Shown here piece after piece: positions 17,250 to 25,445 of a stretch of DNA of 64,000 nt (the first letter of the stretch is position 1; each line of letters starts with the position of its first letter). The position numbers were made by a program, and so were the translations under genes. The notes under the pieces are model-generated. The model searched no databases. It was given only the letters and a program-made list of their open reading frames with translations, and was not told where the DNA came from. Source of the DNA: Pseudomonadota bacterium (lineage in GTDB: Bacteria; Desulfobacterota; Desulfobulbia; Desulfobulbales; Desulfurivibrionaceae); assembly GCA_018830485.1 (NCBI GenBank), contig JAHJRQ010000013.1, positions 62,001-126,000 of the forward strand. The letters are read 5' to 3'.

Positions 17250-18890
17250 TTAATACACGACAACCCGCCCAGGCAACCCTCCCCCGCCCCCCTCATATGC
17301 AGCCGCACGCCTATAGCTTTGCCCTGACGGGCCACCGGCATCGAGGGCAAGCCGGTCAGCGTTGCGCTCACTTGCAAACCGCACCAGAACATCCCATAAT
17401 TCCCTGGCTGGCTCCGGAGCAGACAGTCCAATCCAGCGGCCGAAATATTCCCGCTGGTGGAACGCCGGCGCTTTCTGCAGGGCGATGGTATACACATCCT
17501 CCGGCTCCGGCGTTGCGGGCCCCCAATAGGCGGATTCCGGCATAGCCGCCTTTACCCGCGCCAGATCCTCGCCGGTGACCTGCAACCGGTACAGGCTGGT
17601 AAAACCAGGCGTCCCGGCAGGCTCGCGCTCCACCGGAAAGGCATCAAAAACATCCTGCCGGGTCAGGTTCCCACGGCGCCACTCCTTGCGCACCGCATGC
17701 AAACCGACAAAGGCCGCATCGACCTCCAGGATCTCCACGGCGGCGCGGGCGGCGAGCATAGCCATCTCTCCCGAGCTTTGGTCGGCGGAGAGGCGAGTAA
17801 AACCCTCGGAGAGAGCGCCTTGATAATCGTGCAAAATCTTCCGCACCTCCCTGTCTGTGGCTTCATCCACCGGCGTTTCCCCCTCGCGGTTTGGGATGAG
17901 GGAAAAAGCACTGTGCCGGATGCATCTTTTTTGCAGATCATATTCGATGTCGAACCTGCCGATATTCTCGGCATTGGCGCCGGCATGGACAATTGCCGTA
18001 TCCTTCACCCGAAGAGGTTCCGACATGACGGCATGGGTGTGGCCGCCCAAAATCAGGTCGATGCCCTGGGTCTCCCTTGCCAGACGGGCATCTTCTTCTA
18101 CCCCAAGATGGCTGACCAGAACAAGGAGATCGACTTCCCCCCGGTGTTGTGCGATAATATCGCGGGCGATATCGACAAAATTAAAATCCGAGCGCAATTC
18201 CGGCATCCCGGGATAAAAATCCCCGTCATACTGTTCGTCCTTTTCATTCCAGGGCTTGGAGACCAGAGCGAAAAACCCGATCTTCACCTGGCCCACCCGC
18301 AAGACGGCATAATCGGTCCAGCCCGGCTGTCTTCCTGATTGGCCGCCGGCATTGCCTGCGGTCATTTTCGTGTTGGAAGCAAGAACGATTGCAGAGGGGT
18401 CGCGGCTGAAGGCCATCAACTCATCAATCCCCCAGGCAAAATCGTGGTTGCCGATGGTCCGAACATCGTATTGCATCGCCTTTACTATTTCCCTGGTTGC
18501 CGCCCCATGGGAAATCTCCTCGGCAATGGAGCCCTTTTCGTAGTCGTCCCCCGCGTTGGTGAGGATCGTATAAGGATTCTCCCTTCTCACCTGCTCGAAA
18601 TACCCGCGCAATCTCGCAACCGGACTTGAGCCGCCACTGACGGGATTATAGTGGGCATGAACGTCGGCGACATGGACAAAAGAAATCTTCTGTGTTGTGG
18701 CCAAGATATCCCCGGCCAGCCAGCGCGTTCGGCCCTGCCCAAAACCACCCCCTGCCCCCCCAGAAACGGATGCCGCTCCGCCGAGGGATATCGCCCCGGA
18801 GGGAAGCAGGACAAAACTAAAAATGGCGACAGCCGCAAGGACATTCACTCTCCCTTTCAGATTCAGCCTGAAAGCCGACAAAAATTTCAT
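17250..18890 (-). CDS. Secreted 5'-nucleotidase-like metallophosphatase
   Basis: About 546 residues of the UshA/5'-nucleotidase family. The N-terminal hydrophobic segment (VNVLAAVAIFSFVLLPSGAIS) is a signal peptide or anchor. Metal-site motifs are DVHAH, NAGDDYEKG, IGNHDFAWG, LVSHLGVEED and GGHTHAVM, followed by the C-terminal 5'-nucleotidase domain. It would release phosphate from nucleotides or similar esters in the periplasm. It converges on phoB with a 35-base gap. The start is uncertain: ATG at 18890 gives a clean signal peptide, GTG at 18917 is possible, and neither has a strong ribosome site. No clear Pho repeats precede it. Confidence 0.8.
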   Translation of the reverse strand: MKFLSAFRLNLKGRVNVLAAVAIFSFVLLPSGAISLGGAASVSGGAGGGFGQGRTRWLAGDILATTQKISFVHVADVHAHYNPVSGGSSPVARLRGYFEQVRRENPYTILTNAGDDYEKGSIAEEISHGAATREIVKAMQYDVRTIGNHDFAWGIDELMAFSRDPSAIVLASNTKMTAGNAGGQSGRQPGWTDYAVLRVGQVKIGFFALVSKPWNEKDEQYDGDFYPGMPELRSDFNFVDIARDIIAQHRGEVDLLVLVSHLGVEEDARLARETQGIDLILGGHTHAVMSEPLRVKDTAIVHAGANAENIGRFDIEYDLQKRCIRHSAFSLIPNREGETPVDEATDREVRKILHDYQGALSEGFTRLSADQSSGEMAMLAARAAVEILEVDAAFVGLHAVRKEWRRGNLTRQDVFDAFPVEREPAGTPGFTSLYRLQVTGEDLARVKAAMPESAYWGPATPEPEDVYTIALQKAPAFHQREYFGRWIGLSAPEPARELWDVLVRFASERNADRLALDAGGPSGQSYRRAAAYEGGGGGLPGRVVVY

Positions 18891-19089
18891 TTTATTGAAA
18901 ATAATACTGTTCACCACATGGTCAGATTAGTAATTGCATAGCACTGTTCCTGATTAGGTATTAATGAATGATTGTTATAAACGGGTTAAAAGCAGATAAT
19001 ATTTTCATGAGTTTGATTTTTTAAATAATTTATTACAGTTTCCTTACAGGAATCAAATATTCAGCCTGTATTGTATATACTAATAGCTC

Positions 19090-19395
19090 ATGTTCATCTT
19101 TCATTTTGACACAAAGCAGAAAAACAGGGTGATCGCCACCTTCAGCAGCAAGGACTGGAAGCCCGCTGAAAAGGGTTGGCGGACAATCCGCTCCCACCTC
19201 CGGCAGATCGCCACGACATGTATTTCCGCCTGCGCGGAACCAACCTCGGCGGCGTCATGGACCGAGAAACCGACGGCGAGTGCAACCCGCTGAAGGACGA
19301 GCTTCAGGGAGCGAACAACCGGGACAAAGACCTCCGCCGATCTCTGGCTTTATTCAAATCCGCTCTTTGTCCGGTTTCCCGCTGACCGCTGTTTC
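19090..19395 (+). pseudogene. Frameshifted C-terminal remnant of a secreted protein
   Basis: Three overlapping frames together read like one decayed protein. Frame one gives RVIATFSSKDWKPAEKGW; a shift near 19170 gives ADNPLPPPADRHDMYFRLRG and then TNLGG, a Gly/Asn-rich stretch and CNPLKDE; a second shift near 19330 gives ADLWLYSNPLFVRFPAD. The blocks MYFRLRGTN and DLW.YSNP resemble the end of a family I associate with secreted phosphoesterase-like proteins, but I cannot name it firmly. The 5' part is missing. Its place beside a phosphatase gene fits loss of a once-active phosphorus-scavenging gene. Confidence 0.5.
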
Positions 19396-19399
19396 CTTG

Positions 19400-19443
19400 C
19401 CGAACTCTCTCCCCCCGCCGTCATGGCCGCGGAGAGAGTTCGG
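19400..19443. terminator. Hairpin before the GAK promoter
   Basis: CCGAACTCTCTCC (19400-19412) and GGAGAGAGTTCGG (19431-19443) form a perfect 13-bp stem with an 18-base loop. It probably ended the transcript of the decayed gene upstream. No T tract follows. Confidence 0.45.
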
Positions 19444-19504
19444 CTCCGAAGAAGAAATGCACAGCGGGCGCCGGCTCTTTGCCATCCGATCGCTTGTCGA
19501 AATC

Positions 19505-19570
19505 CTAACTAAAAACTAACGATAAACTAATGAAAAACTAACTATTCACTAGCCGCAAACATGGTATTCT
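19505..19570 (+). promoter_or_regulatory. Pho-box array and -10 element of the GAK cluster
   Basis: Five 7-mers start every 11 bases: CTAACTA (19505), CTAACGA (19516), CTAATGA (19527), CTAACTA (19538) and the degenerate CTAGCCG (19549). The first three 4-base spacers are AAAA, TAAA and AAAA. TATTCT at 19565-19570 lies 9 bases after the last repeat and can act as the -10 hexamer. The units match those before pstS (CTAATGA, CTAATAA, CTAACAA), including one identical 7-mer. This points to direct control by PhoB. Confidence 0.75.
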
Positions 19571-19632
19571 CTAAAGAGATTCGGCGCATTGAGCGCCTTG
19601 CCATCATCCACTCACAACAGGGGGAACACGAC

Positions 19633-20181
19633 ATGTCCGGCAAAGAAATGAAATTTGAGAAAGTGATGCCCTTCAAGAATTCCGCTGATTTTTTTCGCGT
19701 ACTGGCCCAGATGATCGAACACGGCAACACTGATGAGTTGAAGGAATTCGACCCCACCTTTGACGACCTCAAGAAGATGAAGCTCGAACTGAAACGAGAG
19801 GGCGACCAGCTCCATCTGAAGGCCAAGGTCAAGACCGTTTCTCCCGCCTCGGTTTGCGGCGAGGGGAGCGGCGAAGAGTTGGAAGCCGGCGGCAAGCCCA
19901 AATACAAAACGGTGAAGAAACGGATGGAGAAGTGCTTCAAATCCATGGGCGTCTCGCTCAAGAAGGGGATCATGCCCGAGAAGGGTGAGGTGGATTTGTT
20001 CATTGCCGATTCGGAGCTCATGGTGGGGTATCCGAACAAAGGCGATGAGCACTATGACGAGTACGCCAAGCTCTGCGTCCAGCTCAACGTGGCTTATGAG
20101 AATGCGGACCTCGCGGCCATGCAGGAAAAATACGCCGAACTCAAGGCGATGGAGAAGCTCTGCCATGATCAGTACAAATAA
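19633..20181 (+). CDS. GAK system XXXCH-type protein
   Basis: A 182-residue charged, lysine-rich protein without membrane segments. The C-terminus carries Cys177-His178 in AMEKLCHDQYK, the feature for which the XXXCH family is named. ATG at 19633 is chosen because GGGGGAA precedes it; an upstream ATG at 19561 lies inside the promoter. It is the first gene after the Pho-box array. No enzymatic motif is visible. A conserved terminal motif in a small protein encoded with ligase and kinase genes suggests a carrier or modification substrate, which is inference only. Confidence 0.75.
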   Translation: MSGKEMKFEKVMPFKNSADFFRVLAQMIEHGNTDELKEFDPTFDDLKKMKLELKREGDQLHLKAKVKTVSPASVCGEGSGEELEAGGKPKYKTVKKRMEKCFKSMGVSLKKGIMPEKGEVDLFIADSELMVGYPNKGDEHYDEYAKLCVQLNVAYENADLAAMQEKYAELKAMEKLCHDQYK

Positions 20182-20284
20182 TGCCATGGCCAAAACATTC
20201 GCATGCCTTCGCAAGTGAAACCCGCCCAGGCCCTGCCTATTATCGCGGCGCCGACACAGCCAAAATACGGAGCAGACCGCGTCC

Positions 20285-21451
20285 ATGAAACTGGTCAAAC
20301 CAAAACATAAATCGGAAGTGGTGCCCCACGCCCTGCCCGATATGATTCCGGAGGAGATTACGGAAAGCGATGAGCAAGGTTTTTTCGCCATCACCTCGAC
20401 AAAGCTGACCCCCGAGCAAATCCGGCTGGTGCTGACCCCGGAGAAGACCTACCCAAGGCAGCAGGGGGTCATGGCGCTCCATTGGCACCCCGAATTCGTG
20501 CCCATGGAGCTGATTGAGCAGCGAATCAACACCACCTTCCCCAACCGGAAGGAAGAGCTGATCATCCCCACCCAGCACAACATGCTGATGAGTTACGGGG
20601 ATTACAGCGGAGTAGAGGTGGACTGTTATTCCCGGGGATTCAACCGCAAGGTGCAACTGCTGCTGCATTTCGAGAAAAGCAGGCTTGACCGTGCCGGGAT
20701 TCTCAAGGCGCAATTGGCCCATACCCGGCAGTACCGGGCCTCCCAGCTCTTCGATTTCATCCACACCATCACCAGTCCGGCGGAGGAGCGGCTCGACGAG
20801 GCTGCCGGAGAAACCGGGGCCGATGCCGAGTTGGTCGGCTTTATCCGCATCTATGTGCGCAAACTCAACGAGCTCCTGGACCGCCACATGGACCAGGTGC
20901 CGCAGGATAGTATCAAGAACAAACTGTTGCGCGACTTCTTCGACACCCTGCGCCCGGAGTACGGCGACACGGTGATCAACCGTTCCCAGGCATTTCTGAA
21001 AGCGGTCAAGGAGATCGTCAAACGGAATTTTTCCCCCAAGTATTTCTACCGCACCTCGGAGATCATCGAGGAAGCCCGCGGCCTGGGGGCGGGGGTGGTC
21101 ATTCCCCATCCGGAGCAGTTCTGGCCGATCCTGTTGGCCGACTATGACGTGGACGGCTATGAGGTCTGGAACCCACAATCTCGCGAATACACCGATTTTC
21201 TCATCTCCGTGCTCAACCGGAAGAACCGGGAAGCAGGCCCGTCAAAAAAACGCCTGCTGGTTTTCATGGGAGACGACACCCACATGAGCGAAAAGACCAG
21301 GCCGCAGCACGAACGCGATCACCTCAAGGTTTCCCGGGAGATCGGGGTGCAACCGCCCTGGAGCGACTTGGTCATCCGCAAAAAACTGGTGGTGGCGCAC
21401 ATGGACAAACACGATGTGCTGGAAGAGTACAAGGCCAGACTGGCAGGATGA
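20285..21451 (+). CDS. PHP-like putative metal-dependent hydrolase in the GAK cluster
   Basis: A 388-residue soluble protein. Candidate metal ligands are spread as in PHP-domain phosphoesterases: H66 and H68 in ALHWHPE, H98 in IIPTQHNML, H128 in LLLHFE, H273 in VIPHPEQFW, and D330/D331/H333 in FMGDDTHMS. The context VDGYEVWNP between the last two resembles the glutamate-bearing strand of PHP enzymes. The assignment is from motif pattern only and a related amidohydrolase fold is possible. It lies 103 bases after the XXXCH gene, preceded by GGAG, and 57 bases before the amphi-Trp gene. It could hydrolyse a phosphoester produced or used by the cluster. Confidence 0.55.
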   Translation: MKLVKPKHKSEVVPHALPDMIPEEITESDEQGFFAITSTKLTPEQIRLVLTPEKTYPRQQGVMALHWHPEFVPMELIEQRINTTFPNRKEELIIPTQHNMLMSYGDYSGVEVDCYSRGFNRKVQLLLHFEKSRLDRAGILKAQLAHTRQYRASQLFDFIHTITSPAEERLDEAAGETGADAELVGFIRIYVRKLNELLDRHMDQVPQDSIKNKLLRDFFDTLRPEYGDTVINRSQAFLKAVKEIVKRNFSPKYFYRTSEIIEEARGLGAGVVIPHPEQFWPILLADYDVDGYEVWNPQSREYTDFLISVLNRKNREAGPSKKRLLVFMGDDTHMSEKTRPQHERDHLKVSREIGVQPPWSDLVIRKKLVVAHMDKHDVLEEYKARLAG

Positions 21452-21508
21452 CCGACAACCGCAACGGTTCCATTTTTTTCGATGTAACAATCCATTCGAG
21501 GTATGAAT

Positions 21509-21781
21509 ATGTCCACCAAAAAATTTGACTACGAATCATTGCAGGACGCCCACTCCATCAAAACCTACCTGGTCTCCCTGATCGATTCCATCGAGAAGGG
21601 GCGAATCATCCTCAAGTCCAACGGCGAGGAGATGGCCATGCGGGTGGATGATCTGATGAAATTTTCAGTGCAGGCAAAAAAGAAGGACGGGCAAAACAAG
21701 CTGTCCATAAAATTATCCTGGTCGGAGATCAAACCGGTCATCAAGGAGGAGCGCGCTTCCTCCATGAGCATCGGCTCGTGA
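21509..21781 (+). CDS. GAK system amphi-Trp domain protein
   Basis: A 90-residue protein. The core reads KGRIILKSNGEEM and ends with an amphipathic strand LSIKLSWSEIK containing the single tryptophan, the pattern that names the amphi-Trp family. ATG 21509 is preferred to 21503 because GAGG at 21498-21501 is 7 bases upstream. It is followed after 13 bases by the PhoU-kinase gene. No catalytic residues are visible, so a binding or carrier role is more likely than an enzymatic one. Confidence 0.75.
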   Translation: MSTKKFDYESLQDAHSIKTYLVSLIDSIEKGRIILKSNGEEMAMRVDDLMKFSVQAKKKDGQNKLSIKLSWSEIKPVIKEERASSMSIGS

Positions 21782-21794
21782 TGATCCCTCAGCC

Positions 21795-23444
21795 ATGCTG
21801 ACCACCGCGCTCAAGGAAAATCTCAGTTTCATGGTTGTCGAAGTGGCGCGTCAGCTCGACGAGACCTTCGATTTTCTGGCAAACGGCGAGGCCTCCGCCT
21901 TCCGGAAAATCAACAGCCGGGACGACTACATCGACAACCTTAAAACAGTGATCGAGAACTGCTGCTTCACCACCCTGAGCGAAACTAAGGCCATCACTCA
22001 ACAGGAGCGGGACAGTATTCAGGCAACCCACACCATCTGCGTCAATCTGGAACGCATCGGCGACTTTTGCGTCAGCGCGGCGGACCAGCTCCACTACCTC
22101 AACAATCATGCCATTCTCCAACATTTCGATTATCAGCAGATCTTCGACATCCTTGCCGAGCACCTGCAGGCGGTGATCCCGGTACTCAAGGAAGGCGACA
22201 TGGGCAAGGCCCTTGCCATCTGCCGTGCCGAAAACCAGATCGATGCCATCTACAAGGAGAACTTCGACAAAATCATGGAAGCGCTCCGGAGCGGCAAGGA
22301 GATCGAAAACCTGATCACCGTGCTCTTCATCTTCCGCTACCTGGAGCGGATGGGCGACTCGCTCCTCAATATCGGCGAAGCCTTGCTTCTTTCCATCCTG
22401 GGAGAAAAGATCAAGATCGAACAATTCCAAGCCCTGGAGGAAACCCTCACCAAATCTGGGTTGCGCGCCAGTCTGGCCGAGGTGGAATTTTCCTCCATCC
22501 TGGGCAGCCGTTCCGGCTGCCGGATCCGCAAGGTTAAGAGCCATGACGGGCAGCCGCTGATCGCCCCCCAGACGCAGAGCAGCATCTTCAAGGAGGGCAA
22601 CAAGGAAAAAATCCTGGCGGAAAAGAATAACCTGGAACGCTGGAGCGAGATCTTCCCCGGCCTGACCCCCAGACTATTCAGCCATCAGGAATCGGAGGAG
22701 ACCGCCTCCCTGCTGGTGGAATTTCTCCCCGGACGAACCTTCGAGGCCATTCTTCTCAAGGGCGATCCCGCCGAACTGGAAACGGTATGCGCGCTGCTGC
22801 ACGCCACGGCCCTGGATATCTGGCAACGGACCCGAAAAGAGGTTCCGGTCAAGGCCAACTTCATCGCGCAGATCATGGCCCGCATGCACAGCGTGCTCAG
22901 CGTGCATCCCGATTTCCTCCGGGTCCGCCAGGACATCGGTTCCTCGGAGGTCATGCCCACCGACGAGCTGCTGGCCAAGTGCCGCCAGATCGAAGAGAAA
23001 CTTGCCGCCCCCTTCTCGGTCTTTATCCACGGCGACTTCAACGTCAACAACATTATCTATAACGGCGCCGCGAAGCGCATTCAGTTCATCGACCTCTATC
23101 GCTCCCGCGAGGGGGACTACATCCAGGATGTGTCGGTGTTCATCGTCTCCAACTTCCGACAGCCGGTCTTTAAAACGCACCTGCGTGACCGGCTCAACTG
23201 GATCACCCGTGATATGTATCAGATGGCGCGTGAATTTGCCGTCGAACAGGGCGATGAAACCTTCGAAGTACGCATGGCCTTGGCACTGGCCCGCTCCTTT
23301 TACACCTCCACCCGTTTTGAGTGGAATAACGATTTTTCCCATGAAATGTTTCTGCGCTCCCACTTTCTACTGGAAAAAGTGCTGGCGCATCAGGACAAGC
23401 CTTGGCACACCTTTTCCCTGCCTACCGGCATCATGTACTACTGA
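21795..23444 (+). CDS. PhoU domain fused to an APH-like small-molecule kinase
   Basis: A 549-residue two-part protein. Residues 1 to about 220 are helical and PhoU-like, with NLERIGDFCVSAADQL and FRYLERMGDSLLNIGEAL in the positions of the two PhoU metal motifs. Residues about 230-549 resemble aminoglycoside/choline kinases: H412-G-D-F-N-V-N-N is the catalytic loop and D433 in QFIDLYRS is the metal-binding aspartate. Both key kinase residues are present, so it should bind ATP and phosphorylate a small molecule. The PhoU half suggests the activity is linked to phosphate status or the PstB/PhoR complex. It lies inside the Pho-controlled GAK cluster. I know of no characterised homologue. Confidence 0.78.
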   Translation: MLTTALKENLSFMVVEVARQLDETFDFLANGEASAFRKINSRDDYIDNLKTVIENCCFTTLSETKAITQQERDSIQATHTICVNLERIGDFCVSAADQLHYLNNHAILQHFDYQQIFDILAEHLQAVIPVLKEGDMGKALAICRAENQIDAIYKENFDKIMEALRSGKEIENLITVLFIFRYLERMGDSLLNIGEALLLSILGEKIKIEQFQALEETLTKSGLRASLAEVEFSSILGSRSGCRIRKVKSHDGQPLIAPQTQSSIFKEGNKEKILAEKNNLERWSEIFPGLTPRLFSHQESEETASLLVEFLPGRTFEAILLKGDPAELETVCALLHATALDIWQRTRKEVPVKANFIAQIMARMHSVLSVHPDFLRVRQDIGSSEVMPTDELLAKCRQIEEKLAAPFSVFIHGDFNVNNIIYNGAAKRIQFIDLYRSREGDYIQDVSVFIVSNFRQPVFKTHLRDRLNWITRDMYQMAREFAVEQGDETFEVRMALALARSFYTSTRFEWNNDFSHEMFLRSHFLLEKVLAHQDKPWHTFSLPTGIMYY

Positions 23445-23466
23445 TATCCTGAAAAGAGGTCTTACC

Positions 23467-24342
23467 TTGAAGAAAATAGGTGTGGTTGGTATTGTCGGCG
23501 GCTGGTCCTCCGAGAAACTCGCCGATGCGGTGGCGGAACGCACAGGTTTCCGCCTGCTGGTGGATCCGGGTGCGGTGCGACTCGACCTGCCCTCGGGCCG
23601 GGTGCTTTCCGGCGAGGTGGAGCTCAACTCCCTAGACGGCCTGATCATCAAAAAGATCGGCACGGACTACTCCCCGGATCTGCTCGACCGGCTGGAGGTC
23701 TTCCGCTTCCTGGCCAGCCGGGGGATGCCGGTCTTTTCCAACCCGCTGAACATCATCCGGGTGCTGGACCGCCTCACCTGCACCATCACCCTGCAACTCG
23801 CCGGGATCCCGATGCCGCCGCTGACCATCACCGAGGATATCGACGCGGCGCTAGAGGCGGTTACACAGTATGGCGAGGCGGTTTTCAAACCCCTCTACTC
23901 CACCAAGGCGCGGGGCATGATCGTGCTGCGGCCCGACAGGGAAACCCGGGCGATCATCGAGAAATACAAAGCCGCGCACCGGATCATGTACATCCAGAAG
24001 AAGATCGAGCTGAACGGCCGTGATCTGGGAGTAGTGTTCCTGGGCGGCCAGTACCTCACCACCTACGCCCGCACCTGCCGTAACGACTCCTGGAACACCA
24101 CCACCGCTTCCGGCGGCAAGTACCAGCCCCACGAGCCGCCGGAAGAGATCGTCGCCCTGGCGCATACAGCCCAAGCCCCATTCGGCCTCGACTTCACCTG
24201 CGTTGATGTGGTGGAGACCGCCGAGGGTCCGCAGGTGTTCGAGGTCTCCGCCTTCGGGGGTTTCCGCGGCATTCAGGAAGCCTGCGGCATTGACGCGGCC
24301 AAACATTATGCGGACTATGTCTGCGGGAGGATTGGGGCATGA
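23467..24342 (+). CDS. GAK system ATP-grasp enzyme
   Basis: A 291-residue RimK-like ATP-grasp protein. The start is TTG at 23467 with AGAGG at 23455, and no ATG gives a complete N-terminus (KKIGVVGIVGGWSSEKLADA). ATP-binding features are VFKPLYSTKARGM, the hinge MYIQKKIEL, and late acidic/asparagine residues in FGLDFTCVDVVE and FEVSAFGGFRG. Such enzymes join a carboxylate to an amine or thiol through an acyl phosphate. It could ligate an amino acid or cofactor to one of the small proteins of the cluster. It overlaps the next gene by 4 bases. Confidence 0.78.
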   Translation: MKKIGVVGIVGGWSSEKLADAVAERTGFRLLVDPGAVRLDLPSGRVLSGEVELNSLDGLIIKKIGTDYSPDLLDRLEVFRFLASRGMPVFSNPLNIIRVLDRLTCTITLQLAGIPMPPLTITEDIDAALEAVTQYGEAVFKPLYSTKARGMIVLRPDRETRAIIEKYKAAHRIMYIQKKIELNGRDLGVVFLGGQYLTTYARTCRNDSWNTTTASGGKYQPHEPPEEIVALAHTAQAPFGLDFTCVDVVETAEGPQVFEVSAFGGFRGIQEACGIDAAKHYADYVCGRIGA

Positions 24343-25427
24343 AGGGAAACGCCACGGAACGTCATGAAATGGTCCAGCGCCTCCGCATGGAGTTTCCGCC
24401 TGTTCACCAGCTTGTTCTCGCCTTTGACGACTGCCGGATCGGGGTTCGGACCAATTCCATCGCCCTGACCGATACCCTGCGGGAGTACTTCAGCGATTTT
24501 CTCTCGGACACCCCGGTCTGGGACATGCTGCTCACCGCCCATGAGGCAAAACCGCCGGAGCTTCCCCATGCCTTCACGGCCAAGGAGCCGGACCCGGGCA
24601 AGAACAAGATCAAGGAAGAGTTTGTCGATCTGGCCGACGGCCGCGTGGTGCGCAAGAGGCTTACCGGCATGGTCTTCGTCTTCGGCGGCGACGACAACCT
24701 GGCCATCGGTCCTTGCCTGGACAACGCCAACCAGGTGATCAACTTCATCAACAACCGCTTCATCAGTTGGAAACTCCGAAAGGGCTGCCTGCTGGGCCAT
24801 GCCGCCGGCATCGGCCTCCACGGCTCCGGCCTGGCGCTGGCCGGTTTCTCGGGCATGGGCAAGTCAACACTGGCCCTGCACCTGATGAGCCGTGGCACGG
24901 ACTTCATCAGCAATGACCGGGTGCTGCTCAAGGATGATGGCGTCGGCCTCTTCTTGTACGGGGTGGCCAAGCTCCCCCGCATCAACCCCGGCACCGCGCT
25001 CAATAACCCCGACCTGGCGGGGGTCATCCCCCCCCAGGACCGGGAACGCTTTGCCGGTCTTGCCCAGGAGGCGCTCTGGAGCCTGGAACACAAATACGAC
25101 GTGTTCCTCGACCACTGCTTCGGACCCGGCCGTTTTACCCTGGCCGCCCCCATGGCGGGGCTGGTAATCCTCAACTGGCAGCGGGGGCAGGCCGCCACCG
25201 TGGCTCGGGAGGTTGATATCCGGCAGCGGCGGGATCTGCTTCCGGCCTTCATGAAATCAGCCGGTCTTTTCTTTCTGCCGGAACACGGCGAGGAGATCGA
25301 TCATTCCGAGGAGGCCTATCTGGAGCGCCTCGCAAAAACCCGGGTGTACGAGATCAGCGGCAGCATCGATTTCGACCGGGCCTGCGATGCCTGCCTAAAA
25401 ATCCTGGCCGAATGCCGCGGCCGCTGA
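24339..25427 (+). CDS. HprK-related kinase B (GAK system)
   Basis: A 362-residue protein with the HPr kinase fold in its second half. Walker A is GFSGMGKST (169-177), G153-H-A-A-G lies just before it, and FISNDRV (189-195) corresponds to the downstream acidic site of HPr kinase. The N-terminal 110 residues have no clear match. HPr kinases phosphorylate a serine of HPr; this branch lacks HPr nearby, so the substrate is unknown and may be one of the small cluster proteins. The ATGA overlap with the ATP-grasp gene shows tight coupling. Confidence 0.8.
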   Translation: MKGNATERHEMVQRLRMEFPPVHQLVLAFDDCRIGVRTNSIALTDTLREYFSDFLSDTPVWDMLLTAHEAKPPELPHAFTAKEPDPGKNKIKEEFVDLADGRVVRKRLTGMVFVFGGDDNLAIGPCLDNANQVINFINNRFISWKLRKGCLLGHAAGIGLHGSGLALAGFSGMGKSTLALHLMSRGTDFISNDRVLLKDDGVGLFLYGVAKLPRINPGTALNNPDLAGVIPPQDRERFAGLAQEALWSLEHKYDVFLDHCFGPGRFTLAAPMAGLVILNWQRGQAATVAREVDIRQRRDLLPAFMKSAGLFFLPEHGEEIDHSEEAYLERLAKTRVYEISGSIDFDRACDACLKILAECRGR

Positions 25428-25445
25428 CACACGAGGCATTATCGC

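Noticed and set aside
18890-19000. A Pho box before the 5'-nucleotidase-like gene
   Set aside because: Two TTAG-containing 7-mers occur on the right strand but 27 bp apart, not a multiple of 11.
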